Positions 1 to 7,743 of a stretch of DNA of 64,000 bases are shown one piece after another. The notes beneath the pieces were generated by a model, which was not told the DNA's origin, ran no database searches, and was given only the letters and a program-made list of their open reading frames with translations. Where the stretch lies: positions 1 through 64,000 of the forward strand of contig NZ_CP032284.1 in NCBI RefSeq assembly GCF_002165305.2. The letters are read 5' to 3'. This stretch comes from Acinetobacter sp. WCHA55 (GTDB lineage Bacteria; Pseudomonadota; Gammaproteobacteria; Pseudomonadales; Moraxellaceae). The stretch's first letter is position 1. Each line of letters opens with the position of its first letter. The position numbers were made by a program, and so were the translations under genes.

Positions 1-36
1 TAGCTTTTCAGTAATTTCCTGAATAATATTTTTCAT
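1..36 (-). CDS. start of a gene running off the left edge
   Basis: The reverse strand opens with an ATG at 36-34 and reads MKNIIQEITEKL to the window edge without a stop. An AGG lies about 8 bases upstream and could serve as a weak ribosome-binding site. Only 12 codons are visible, so no product can be named. Its position next to a pdif site would fit a gene of a pdif module, but that is inference. Confidence 0.35.
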   Translation of the reverse strand, partial: MKNIIQEITEKL

Positions 37-136
37 GTAATGACCTAAAATTCTTAGTAATCTCTTTAGTTAAGAAAGATATCAAGATTTATCTTCTAAT
101 GCATTACTGTAATAGTATTATGAATCTAGTAACTCC

Positions 137-164
137 ATTTAACATAATGGGCGTTATACGAAGT
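137..164 (-). other. pdif site (XerC/XerD recombination site)
   Basis: The 28 bp form two 11-bp arms around a 6-bp spacer. On the reverse strand the XerC-type arm is ACTTCGTATAA, the spacer CGCCCA and the XerD-type arm TTATGTTAAAT. This matches the pdif sites that bound mobile gene modules on Acinetobacter plasmids and are recombined by host XerC/XerD. The IS1202-type element at 170 starts exactly 5 bp beyond the XerC arm. No second pdif site was noticed elsewhere in the window. Confidence 0.88.
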
Positions 165-169
165 ACACA

Positions 170-1651
170 TGTAACTCCAAAATAGAAATGTCCGGTTTCT
201 CCAAAGTAAAAATGTCCGCTTTTAGAATATGCACTTCTGCAATTTCCTTAGCGGACGGTTTGATATGTTGGTGTCTATGTCGGATAAAGAACTTAAACGA
301 TTGTCGGTCTTGCAGGAAATCTGCGATCAACGCATAACTCAATCCCAGGCTGCTCAGCTACTTCATATTTCAGAACGTCAGATCAGACGCTTACTGCAGA
401 AATACAAAGCTCAAGGTCCATCTGCATTAGCCCATGCCGGTCGTGGCCAAATCAGCAATTCTAAACTTCCTGAAGAACTCAGACTCAAGTGCCTCAATAT
501 TGTTTCTGACCAACTGCATGGTTTCGGACCCACTTTAGCGCATGAAAAGCTTACCACCGTACATGGATTCGATCTTTCAGTAGAAACCCTGCGTTCTTGG
601 ATGATTGCAGCTGACTTATGGATGCCTAGATCCAAGCGCCTGAAACGACCGTATCAGCCTCGTTACAACCGGGATTGCTTTGGTGAACTGATCCAAATTG
701 ATGGCTCACACCATGACTGGTTTGAAGGACGCGCTGCTAAATGCTGTCTGCTGGTGTTTATCGATGATGCTACAGGAAAATTGCAGCATTTACGCTTCTG
801 TGAGTCAGAATCAACCTTTGACTATATGATTTCAACACGCTTATATGTCGAACAGCACGGTAAGCCTTTAGCGTTTTACAGCGACAAACATTCAGTCTTT
901 AGAGTGAATCAAAGCAGCAAGAAAGACACCAAGATTACCCAGTTTGGACGTGTACTCAGCACCCTGAATATCGATATCATCTTCGCTAATTCACCGCAGG
1001 CCAAAGGCCGTGTGGAACGGGCCAACAGAACCCTTCAGGACCGTCTGATCAAGGAGATGCGCCTGAAAGGCATCTGTTCGATTGAGCAAGCTAATGTCTG
1101 GCTACCCTGCTTCATTGAGGAGTTCAATCAGAAGTTCGCCAAGATGGCTTTTAATCCTAAGAATCTACATCGGTCTATCACTGAAACAGCCGAAGAATTA
1201 GATGATATTTTTACTTGGCGTGAACCCCGCAGAGTCACGAATAGTCTGACGATTACTTATGATAAATGCGTATATCTCCTGGAAAACACCGAAGAAAATC
1301 AAAGGTTGATCGGTAAGTATCTTGAGTTCCTTGAATACCCGGATGGTACTGTAGCCATCATGCATAATAGCCGAAAGATCAATTACAGCCTCTTCGATAA
1401 ATTAAGTCAGCTGAATCAGCGAGAGATTGTTGAGAATAAACGGTTGGGTGCTGTTCTGAATCATATCCAACAACAGCATGAAGAACTGGAACAGCAAAAC
1501 AAACGTAATCGTTCTCAAAAGATGCCAAGCAGACGTGCACAGAAAACAGCAATTCAAGAACGAAATCTAAATCCTGTGCTTGACTTGGAAATGTCCATAT
1601 AGGACATTTCTATTTGGTTATTAGGTAGGACATTTCTACTTAGGAATAACA
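170..1651 (+). mobile_element. IS1202-family insertion sequence, complete
   Basis: A 1,482-bp element with imperfect 24-bp terminal inverted repeats. Both start TGT and share TAGAAATGTCC at their inner side (170-193 and 1628-1651). A 5-bp target duplication, ACACA, flanks it at 165-169 and 1652-1656. The internal subterminal motif AAATGTCC is repeated at both ends. Insertion 5 bp from a XerC arm with a 5-bp duplication is the behaviour known for the IS1202-type 'Xer site hunters' (ISAjo2/ISAba32 group). The exact ISfinder name was not determined. Confidence 0.85.
265..1602 (+). CDS. IS1202-type DDE transposase
   Basis: The transposase of the surrounding IS, about 445 residues from the start at 265; the frame stays open back to 229. 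An N-terminal helix-turn-helix (ITQSQAAQLLHISERQIRRLL) is followed by an rve-type catalytic core with IQIDGSHHDW, an LVFIDDATG strand and NSPQAKGRVERANRTLQDRL, consistent with a DDE triad. A basic Gln-rich tail closes the protein. The start at 265 (MLVSMSDKEL) is preferred because residues upstream fall in the terminal region; 277 is also possible. No strong Shine-Dalgarno is visible, as is common for IS genes. Confidence 0.88.
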   Translation: MLVSMSDKELKRLSVLQEICDQRITQSQAAQLLHISERQIRRLLQKYKAQGPSALAHAGRGQISNSKLPEELRLKCLNIVSDQLHGFGPTLAHEKLTTVHGFDLSVETLRSWMIAADLWMPRSKRLKRPYQPRYNRDCFGELIQIDGSHHDWFEGRAAKCCLLVFIDDATGKLQHLRFCESESTFDYMISTRLYVEQHGKPLAFYSDKHSVFRVNQSSKKDTKITQFGRVLSTLNIDIIFANSPQAKGRVERANRTLQDRLIKEMRLKGICSIEQANVWLPCFIEEFNQKFAKMAFNPKNLHRSITETAEELDDIFTWREPRRVTNSLTITYDKCVYLLENTEENQRLIGKYLEFLEYPDGTVAIMHNSRKINYSLFDKLSQLNQREIVENKRLGAVLNHIQQQHEELEQQNKRNRSQKMPSRRAQKTAIQERNLNPVLDLEMSI

Positions 1652-1656
1652 ACACA

Positions 1657-1684
1657 AAAAAATGGGAGCTAAGCTCCCATTTTT
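1657..1684. terminator. bidirectional hairpin terminator
   Basis: A perfect inverted repeat (ATGGGAGCT / AGCTCCCAT, one-base loop, 1662-1680) is flanked by an A run on the left and a T run on the right. It can therefore act as an intrinsic terminator in both directions. It contains the stop codon of the antitoxin remnant on the reverse strand. Confidence 0.7.
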
Positions 1685-1818
1685 AATGCATTTAAAATTC
1701 GAATCAATGGTGCTGCTGGTCCTGTTGGATAGCGTCGGCTTTGTTCCCAGTTTTGCAGAGTACGATGGCTAATGAAAAGAGTAATTTTAAATGAGTCCTT
1801 GCGATTTAAGTTATTCAT
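1669..1818 (-). pseudogene. HigA/NadS-like antitoxin remnant (C-terminal helix-turn-helix)
   Basis: An open frame of 49 codons on the reverse strand ends FISHRTLQNWEQSRRYPTGPAAPLIRILNAL. This is the helix-turn-helix core typical of HigA/NadS antitoxins, where LQNWEQGRxxPTGPA is the signature. Full-length members run to about 90-100 residues, so the N-terminal half is missing or replaced. No toxin gene accompanies it. The first codons overlap the end of the YqhA-like gene upstream. It is most likely a decayed toxin-antitoxin module left in a pdif-type neighbourhood. Confidence 0.6.
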
Positions 1819-2356
1819 CGTCTTTGTGATGATCATTATCTAATAGCTTACAAGTAAAAATTATTGCTAATATGACTAGGCTAGAAGAAATACCAGCATA
1901 TAAGTTGGCTAAAGTTCCACCAAAAACAACAATATCTTCTAAAAACAAGATGACTATAACTATAATAGATACATGTAATATAATAATTTTTAGATCATGA
2001 AACTTATTAATTGATAGTGTCTTAAGAAAAGAACTATTGTCAAAAATAGCTTGTTGAATAAATAATTTATAAAAACCTGCTGAAATTAAATGAAATGTAA
2101 TAGCAATTAACGAGACATCGAGGATTTTTAAAAATTTAACAACAACTATTTTTACTTCAAAATTAGTTGCATATATATTTTTTATAATAAAAATTATTGC
2201 ATCAATTAGAAGGTATATAGTTGATAAATATAAAAAAATAGAAGATATTATGCAATTTATAATAACTATAATAACTAAAAATCTACTCTTTTCAAAAAAA
2301 TTTTGTAGCACTTGATAACATCCATTAAATGAAAAAAACAAACAACTATTAATCAA
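1811..2356 (-). CDS. YqhA/UPF0114-like membrane protein
   Basis: A 181-residue, very hydrophobic protein with about four membrane segments (near residues 25-55, 70-100, 120-145 and 150-170). The spacing, the LKILDVSLIAITFHLISAGFYKLF segment and the FLKTLSINKFHDLKIIILHVS segment resemble the YqhA (UPF0114) family of inner-membrane proteins, whose role is unknown. The coding region is strongly AT-rich. Downstream it runs into the antitoxin remnant; upstream lies IS3 debris. Family assignment is by recognition of the pattern only. Confidence 0.6.
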   Translation of the reverse strand: MINSCLFFSFNGCYQVLQNFFEKSRFLVIIVIINCIISSIFLYLSTIYLLIDAIIFIIKNIYATNFEVKIVVVKFLKILDVSLIAITFHLISAGFYKLFIQQAIFDNSSFLKTLSINKFHDLKIIILHVSIIVIVILFLEDIVVFGGTLANLYAGISSSLVILAIIFTCKLLDNDHHKDDE

Positions 2357-2397
2357 AATCGCGGATAAGAAATTGATTTAAAAATGAAGAAGACTAA

Positions 2398-2770
2398 TGT
2401 GGTTCCGTTAATTAGACAACTCAATTCAGTTTTATAAGTGATAAACCCGCTCTAAATATTTAAATTATGCTGCCATTACTTTTAGTAAATGTTGATCATA
2501 AAATTCATTCGGTGTTGCCTTATTCAAACTTGAATGAGGACGTATCATGTTATAAAAATCCAAATATTCAGCAATTGATTGTATCGCTTGTTTAACCGTA
2601 TCGTAAGCCTTCAAATAGACTTCCTCATGCTTCACGCTGCGCCATAAACGCTCAATCATCACATTATCCATCCATCGTCCTTTTCCATCCATACTGATAC
2701 GGATATTTCGCAATTTTAACTCATTCAAAAATGCCTCGCTTGTGAATTGACTGCCTTGGTCTGTATTAAA
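2398..2770 (-). mobile_element. IS3-family insertion sequence, 3' fragment
   Basis: The fragment holds the end of an IS3-family orfB and a likely terminal end beginning TGTGGTTCCG near 2398. It is cut at 2770 by the IS6-family element. The 5' part, including orfA, is absent from the window. Confidence 0.65.
2465..2770 (-). pseudogene. IS3-family transposase OrfB, C-terminal fragment
   Basis: Reading from the IS6 boundary the frame gives FNTDQGSQFTSEAFLNEL, then DNVMIERLWRSVKHEEVYL and FYNMIRPHSSLNKATPNEFY. This is the end of the rve catalytic domain of IS3-family OrfB, containing the TDQGSQF strand and the glutamate-containing helix IERLWRSVKHEE. Everything upstream was removed by the IS6-family insertion or an associated deletion. 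About 100 of roughly 280 residues remain, so it cannot be active. Confidence 0.85.
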
Positions 2771-3590
2771 GGCACTGTTGCAAATAGAGATTTGAGTCGA
2801 TGATGTTCCCTTTAAAAAGTACTTAGAGACCGAAAACCCTGTTGATTAGACACACTTCACCCTGAGGCTGACCATAATAAAATGACGATGCTTGTCCTTT
2901 ACGTAGTGCACGCATGACTTCAATACCTTTAATTGTGGCATAAGCCGTCTTCATAGATTTGAATCCTAATGTGGCCCTGATGATCCGCTTTAACTTACCA
3001 TGATCACATTCAATGACATTATTTTTATACTTAATCTGCCTGTGCTCAATATCTACTGGACATTTTCCTTCTCGCTTTAACCGTGATAAAGCATGGCCAT
3101 AGGTCGCTGCTTTATCTGTATTGATGACCCGTGGAATTTGCCATTTTTTCACCGTATTGAAGATCTTTCCTAAAAAACAATAGGCTGATTTACTGTTCCG
3201 TCTAGCGGAAAGGTAAAAGTCAATTGTATGACCATGTTGATCAACTGCACGATACAGGTAAGTCCATCGCCCCTTCACTTTGATATAAGTCTCATCCATA
3301 TGCCATGAATGTAAATCTGTAGGATTACGCCAATACCAGCGTAAGCGTTTTTCCATTTCTGGAGCATAACGCTGAACCCAACGATAAATTGTGGTGTGGT
3401 CAACATTCACACCTCGTTCAGCGAGCATTTCTTGAAGTTCACGATAGCTGATGCCATATTTACAATACCAACGAACAGCCCAAAGAATGATTTCACCTTG
3501 AAAGTGCCGACCATGGAAGGGATTCATCTGCTGTATCTCGAAATAAATAAGATATTTAGCTTATCATGTCAGCCTATTTGCAACATTGCC
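2771..3590 (-). mobile_element. IS6-family insertion sequence, IS1006/IS1008 group
   Basis: An 820-bp element with terminal inverted repeats GGCACTGTTGCAAATA (2771) and GGCAATGTTGCAAATA (ending 3590, reverse strand). The flanking octamers differ (GTATTAAA and CTCATTAG), so there is no target duplication. That is typical when IS6-family replicative transposition has deleted or inverted adjacent DNA. The left side truncates an IS3 element. Confidence 0.9.
2823..3527 (-). CDS. IS6-family transposase (IS26-like)
   Basis: A 234-residue transposase with the standard IS6-family layout: an N-terminal HTH (GISYRELQEMLAERGV) and a DDE core (HMDETYIKVKGRW, VINTDKAATYG, IECDHGKLKR). It is full length and closely resembles IS26 and, more so, IS1006/IS1008 proteins of Acinetobacter. 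It catalyses replicative transposition and cointegrate formation. Any homologous copies could therefore drive plasmid rearrangement. The exact IS name needs a database match. Confidence 0.93.
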   Translation of the reverse strand: MNPFHGRHFQGEIILWAVRWYCKYGISYRELQEMLAERGVNVDHTTIYRWVQRYAPEMEKRLRWYWRNPTDLHSWHMDETYIKVKGRWTYLYRAVDQHGHTIDFYLSARRNSKSAYCFLGKIFNTVKKWQIPRVINTDKAATYGHALSRLKREGKCPVDIEHRQIKYKNNVIECDHGKLKRIIRATLGFKSMKTAYATIKGIEVMRALRKGQASSFYYGQPQGEVCLINRVFGL

Positions 3591-3720
3591 CTCATTAGGG
3601 TGTTCTCAGAACTCAAAACATAATTTATTAAATAGAAGGAGTGAATAGTTTAGACCTTTTTATTGATTTGTAGTGTAATTGATTGAATAGTGAATCTTTT
3701 GTAAATTTTTTGGGGGATAT

Positions 3721-5763
3721 ATGGGATTAAGACAAATCAAGGTTGCTAAATATTCTACTAATATAAGCAAAATTGATAAATTAGAAAATTTAGCAAAAAA
3801 AGGCGATGTTTCATCACAACTCGATATTGGGCAAATCTACTTAACAGAAGGAAAATATAAGCAAGCACATTATTGGTTAACTAAATGTGCAGAACAAAAA
3901 AATGCTCGTGCTCAATTTCAATTAGGCCTTTTTTACAAAAATGGTATTAGTGTCAATTTAGATAAAAAAAAGGCTTTCAATTGGTTTAAAAAATCTGCTG
4001 AACAAGGATATGCAGAGGCATTAATGGAAGTAGCGATTTTTTATAAGAATGGTTGGTGTATTGAAGCCAATCTTGAAAAAGCAATTGATTTAATTATTCA
4101 ATCAGCTGAAAAAGGAAGTCATAAAGCTCAATTATATTTAGCTAGCTATTATCACTATACGAATAATAAAAATTTGTCCTTTGCTAAAGATTTGTATAAT
4201 AAATCTGCTGATCAAGGGAATATCTATGCTGAAATAAGTTTGCTTAACTTAAGTGATAGTACAGATAAACTACTGACTAAATTGGCTCAGGTGGTAAATA
4301 TTACGGAAGGAATTAGCATCGGTGACGTAGCTTTTAATTTAGCACAAGCTTATTTGGAGGGGGATACCGTTTTCCCTAGCATAGAAGCTTGTGTGCATTG
4401 GACTAAGATAGCTGCGCAACTTGGTTCAAAAGAAGCGCAAGATAAACTTGGTATGTATTTCTTAACTGGTGAATTTGGCTTTGAACAGGATATTAAGCAA
4501 GCTTATGAATGGTTTTCAAAAGCTGCTAAACAAGGGTACGCTAGCTCTCAGTATCAATGTGGAAAAATATGTCTAAACTTTAAAGATTATGATACTGGTA
4601 TTAGTTGGCTAAAAAAAGCAGCAGATCAAGATGATCAGTCAAGTCAACTTCATTTAGCTTCGATTTATAATCTTGGACAATATGGTATTCCTCAGAATGA
4701 GGAAGAGTCTTTATTTTGGAGCTTAAAATTAGCAGAACAAGGTAATCCTAAAGCCCAATATTTATGCGCAAATATTTACCTTAAAAAAAATAATAATAAA
4801 GACGGTCTGTATTGGTTAACCCATGCTGCCCAAAATAATGTTGAAGCTGCTCAATATACCTTAGCTACATTTTATATAAATGGAACCAATGACCTTGAAC
4901 AAAATACTACAAAAGCAATTAATTGGGCTGAGAAAGCAGCAAGTCGGTCTTTTCTAAAGGCTCAAAAATTATGTATTGAATTATATTTTCGATCTAATAA
5001 TTACAAAAAAGCCCAATATTGGATGGAGAAATTGGCTGAATCGGGAGATGTGGATACCCAATATCAATTAGGAATTATGCTTATGACCAAGTTTGCTCAG
5101 AAGCATGATCAAGTAAAGTCACTTTATTGGTTGGATAAGGCAGCAAATCAAGGACATGCAGGTGCACAATATGAGATAGGGTGTAAATATCTTAAAGGTA
5201 TCTCTATTGAAAAAGATTATGAAAAGGCTTTCAATTGGTTTGAAAAGTCTGCTGGGTTAGGTTTTCAATCAGCAATGCTTAAGTTGGGATTACTTTATAA
5301 AAAGGGATTAGGGGGAGTTAAAGATTTAAATAAGTCACTATTTTGGATTGATAAAACCTTAAGTCATAAGCCTAGCCAGCCGGAAATAGAAAAAAAAGCT
5401 CAATTGGAAATGGCTATGATGTATGGTCTGTGTGTTGAAGAAGGCTTTAAAAATGATAAGTCTTTATACTGGCTAGAGAAACTAGTTGAATTTGGTGATA
5501 AAGATGCTGAGTGTGAGATGGGGAGATTGTATAAAAATGGAGTTGGATTTATTCAAGATATAAGTAAAGCTAAGCAACTTTTTAAAAGTTCCATGAAAAA
5601 AGGTGGGCTTTTAGCCGAAATTTATCTTGGTCAAATGCTAGATCCTATTAAAGATAGAATTGAGTTTATCGAAATGCTTGAGCTGAAAAATCAGTTGACT
5701 GATGATAAAGCCACCAAAGACTTAAACAATGCGATGATTTCAGCGTTGAAAAGTTTAAATTGA
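3721..5763 (+). CDS. Sel1-like repeat protein
   Basis: A 680-residue protein made almost entirely of Sel1/TPR-like repeats. Motifs of the form AQYxLGxxYxxG...KAxxWxxKAAxQG recur roughly every 36 residues from residue 30 to 640. There is no signal peptide or membrane segment, so it is likely a cytoplasmic adaptor built of stacked helical hairpins. A strong GGGGGA ribosome-binding site lies just before the ATG and fixes the start. It stands alone on the plus strand between IS debris on both sides. The function is not predictable; Sel1 proteins usually mediate protein-protein contacts. Confidence 0.8.
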   Translation: MGLRQIKVAKYSTNISKIDKLENLAKKGDVSSQLDIGQIYLTEGKYKQAHYWLTKCAEQKNARAQFQLGLFYKNGISVNLDKKKAFNWFKKSAEQGYAEALMEVAIFYKNGWCIEANLEKAIDLIIQSAEKGSHKAQLYLASYYHYTNNKNLSFAKDLYNKSADQGNIYAEISLLNLSDSTDKLLTKLAQVVNITEGISIGDVAFNLAQAYLEGDTVFPSIEACVHWTKIAAQLGSKEAQDKLGMYFLTGEFGFEQDIKQAYEWFSKAAKQGYASSQYQCGKICLNFKDYDTGISWLKKAADQDDQSSQLHLASIYNLGQYGIPQNEEESLFWSLKLAEQGNPKAQYLCANIYLKKNNNKDGLYWLTHAAQNNVEAAQYTLATFYINGTNDLEQNTTKAINWAEKAASRSFLKAQKLCIELYFRSNNYKKAQYWMEKLAESGDVDTQYQLGIMLMTKFAQKHDQVKSLYWLDKAANQGHAGAQYEIGCKYLKGISIEKDYEKAFNWFEKSAGLGFQSAMLKLGLLYKKGLGGVKDLNKSLFWIDKTLSHKPSQPEIEKKAQLEMAMMYGLCVEEGFKNDKSLYWLEKLVEFGDKDAECEMGRLYKNGVGFIQDISKAKQLFKSSMKKGGLLAEIYLGQMLDPIKDRIEFIEMLELKNQLTDDKATKDLNNAMISALKSLN

Positions 5764-5802
5764 TTTCAAATCCTTTAAATGATTTGATTTTTTTTCGTAA
5801 AA

Positions 5803-6211
5803 GTAAGCATCCGTTGAACCCCATCGTTAAGGTTTAACGGATTTCGGGTTTCCAGCGATGTGGAAGCAATTCTTCTATTTGGGTCATTTTATGTGTCGTC
5901 CACTTGTTTTAAGTGAGGACTAAATTAAGGCTTATAGGATGAATTCGTAAGGTGTGTTCAGCGGAGGCTTACTTTTAGCCTAAGAAAAGCGTAGATACAC
6001 AGCTTTACAGTGGAATAATCGATAAACATCAGTAGACGATATTTACAACGCTGAGTTTGAATTTTTTTCTGTATTTTCTACGTTTTTTGCAATGGGAGAT
6101 GTTGCAGGATATATATTCATACTCATGGAATAAGTCCCCACTTATTTTTAAGTGGGGACTAAATTAAGGCGTATAGGAACGATTGATAAGATATCTTCAG
6201 TGGATGCTTAC
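5803..6211. mobile_element. IS66-family end relics
   Basis: Three copies of an IS66-type terminus are present. GTAAGCATCCGTTGAAC starts at 5803 facing right. Reverse-strand copies GTAAGCCTCCGCTGAAC and GTAAGCATCCACTGAAG end at 5972 and 6211. The text at about 5845-5890 (GTTTCCAGCGATGTGG...) also looks like IS66-type terminal sequence. No transposase remains. The rest of the 5764-6278 gap holds no gene that I can support. Confidence 0.55.
5911..6211 (+). repeat. two imperfect direct repeats with hairpins
   Basis: Two related units of about 60 bp start at 5911 (AAGTGAGGACTAAATTAAGG) and 6150 (AAGTGGGGACTAAATTAAGG), and each ends in an inverted GTAAGC terminus. The second is preceded by a near-perfect hairpin, AGTCCCCACTT / AAGTGGGGACT. 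They appear to be two right ends of related IS66-type elements or deletion derivatives. Confidence 0.6.
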
Positions 6212-6278
6212 GAATAAGCCGATTGGCAGTAAAAATTAGTAAATATTACTTTTGAAAGTACCCTAGCTTTTAGGAATT

Positions 6279-6767
6279 TTAGAGAATTTCTAAAATATAA
6301 AAATTTTCTAAAGGGTGTTCATAGTCATCAGCATACTCATTTAACTTTTTTCCCAAGAATGGTTTAATCACAGGAGCATTTTCAGAAACACATAAATATT
6401 TTCGATCCTTTACATTCATTACCCCACCTAAACCACTTGGTATAATAAAAAAGTGCTTTTGCTCTGTGCCATCTGTCAGAGTAAAACAAACACCCTCTTT
6501 TATATTATCGGGTTTGATAGAACTAATGTTTTGCAGTAAATCAGATGTTTTATGAATTAATAATTTTAATTCGTTACATCTAATTTTTTGAGCATCAACT
6601 AAATATTGTGCTTCCTCTTTAAAAGTATCATATCGACTTTGCATTGCACCGATATGATAGTTAGCTTCCTTTTGTGCCTCGCTAATAGATTTTTCAGCAA
6701 CCAAAAGCATATTCGTTAATTCTTCATAATGCTTTTTGATTAAACTTTCTTTAGTATTAACTAACAT
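6279..6767 (-). CDS. GreA/GreB-like protein with coiled-coil N-terminus
   Basis: A 162-residue protein. Residues 1-85 form a long charged helix pair (coiled coil). Residues 90-162 resemble the C-terminal FKBP-like domain of GreA/GreB transcription-cleavage factors: GVCFTLTDGTEQKHFFIIP, then YLCVSENAPVIKPFLGKKLNEYADD. It overlaps the upstream radical SAM gene by 11 bp, so the two are translationally coupled. Gre factors enter the RNA polymerase secondary channel and rescue backtracked complexes. Here that activity is only inferred, because the acidic tip residues of true Gre factors cannot be assigned by eye. Confidence 0.6.
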   Translation of the reverse strand: MLVNTKESLIKKHYEELTNMLLVAEKSISEAQKEANYHIGAMQSRYDTFKEEAQYLVDAQKIRCNELKLLIHKTSDLLQNISSIKPDNIKEGVCFTLTDGTEQKHFFIIPSGLGGVMNVKDRKYLCVSENAPVIKPFLGKKLNEYADDYEHPLENFYILEIL

Positions 6768-7743
6768 TTTTCAGTACCAATTTTCTTGTTGGAAAAATAA
6801 AACCTCGCCCCTGCTTTAAACACCAAGAGCTTGTAGAATTTGGAAATCCACAGTTAAAATTACATCTGCCTTCCAATACAATTCGTAAAGGTATCGTGTC
6901 TATATGCTCTGATAAGGTACTATTCATAAAATCAGTTTCAATAGAAATGTTATCGGCTTTAAAAAAATTAGTTCCTAAATCATTTCTTAGATAACAGAGA
7001 CTAGCCTCTCCATTTGGAAATATGCGTAAATAATCCCCAAATCCTTCTAAACAATTTTCTTTTTGGAAACAGCTTTCACAAATTGGAGGTCTGTTTACTG
7101 TACTTTGTAATTTATATTCGATTATTCCTCCATTTTCGGTAGAATAACGGATCCTTTCCCTACCATGTTTGAAATTTTCGTCCTCCAAAAGAATAATTTC
7201 TTGATTGGAAATATATTTATTTAAAACATCTTGAGGTGAAATATAATAATGAAGATAGTCAATTGCTGAATCTGCAGTCCAATATAAATCCAATAGCTTT
7301 AGTCTTAATTTATATTTATCGACATATTCTATTTGCTGAGCTAAGTCATCAGTATAGCCTTTCATCAGGACACGATTTATGGAAATATTAAGATTACATG
7401 AGCTTGCTTCAGCAAGACCATCCAATAATTTATGTAACTTTCCACCACCAGTTACCTTGCTATAGATATCTTCATCCATTGAATGCCAACTAACTCTTAA
7501 TAGGTCTAATTCAGCATTTTTCAAAAGTTGTGCATATTTTTTCAAATATGCACCATTTGATGTCATCGAAACAGAAAATCCTTTCTCTTTAAAAATCCTT
7601 ACAACATCAATAATATTATAATCACCACTTTTCCAAATCAAAGGTTCAAGTGCTGCAATTTCAACATTGCGACTTTTACTATTTTCTAACCACCAACAAG
7701 CTAAATTATTTATTTTTTCAAAAGACAAATATTGATGATTCAT
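6757..7743 (-). CDS. MoaA-like radical SAM protein with rearranged cysteine motif
   Basis: A 328-residue protein. It starts directly in the barrel region that normally follows the radical SAM cysteine loop, with recognisable MoaA-like strands: SVSMTSNGAYL, LDLLRVSWHSMDEDIY and INRVLMKGYTDD. A SPASM-like cysteine cluster follows (PPICESCFQKENC near residue 225; SLCYLRN near 252). No CX3CX2C motif occurs at the N-terminus. A similar segment, LRIVLEGRCNFNCGFPN, sits near residue 290 with proline where the third cysteine should be. The start overlaps the kinase-like gene by 4 bp (ATGA). It is either a permuted or degenerate enzyme, or the surviving piece of a two-domain radical SAM protein. Confidence 0.65.
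   Translation of the reverse strand: MNHQYLSFEKINNLACWWLENSKSRNVEIAALEPLIWKSGDYNIIDVVRIFKEKGFSVSMTSNGAYLKKYAQLLKNAELDLLRVSWHSMDEDIYSKVTGGGKLHKLLDGLAEASSCNLNISINRVLMKGYTDDLAQQIEYVDKYKLRLKLLDLYWTADSAIDYLHYYISPQDVLNKYISNQEIILLEDENFKHGRERIRYSTENGGIIEYKLQSTVNRPPICESCFQKENCLEGFGDYLRIFPNGEASLCYLRNDLGTNFFKADNISIETDFMNSTLSEHIDTIPLRIVLEGRCNFNCGFPNSTSSWCLKQGRGFIFPTRKLVLKNVS

Noticed and set aside
2771..3590. 8-bp target duplication for the IS6-family element
   Set aside because: Flanking octamers GTATTAAA and CTCATTAG are different.
6757..7743. Canonical viperin homologue
   Set aside because: The CX3CX2C loop is not at the N-terminus and its third Cys is Pro; only a resemblance in the CNFNCGF segment remains.
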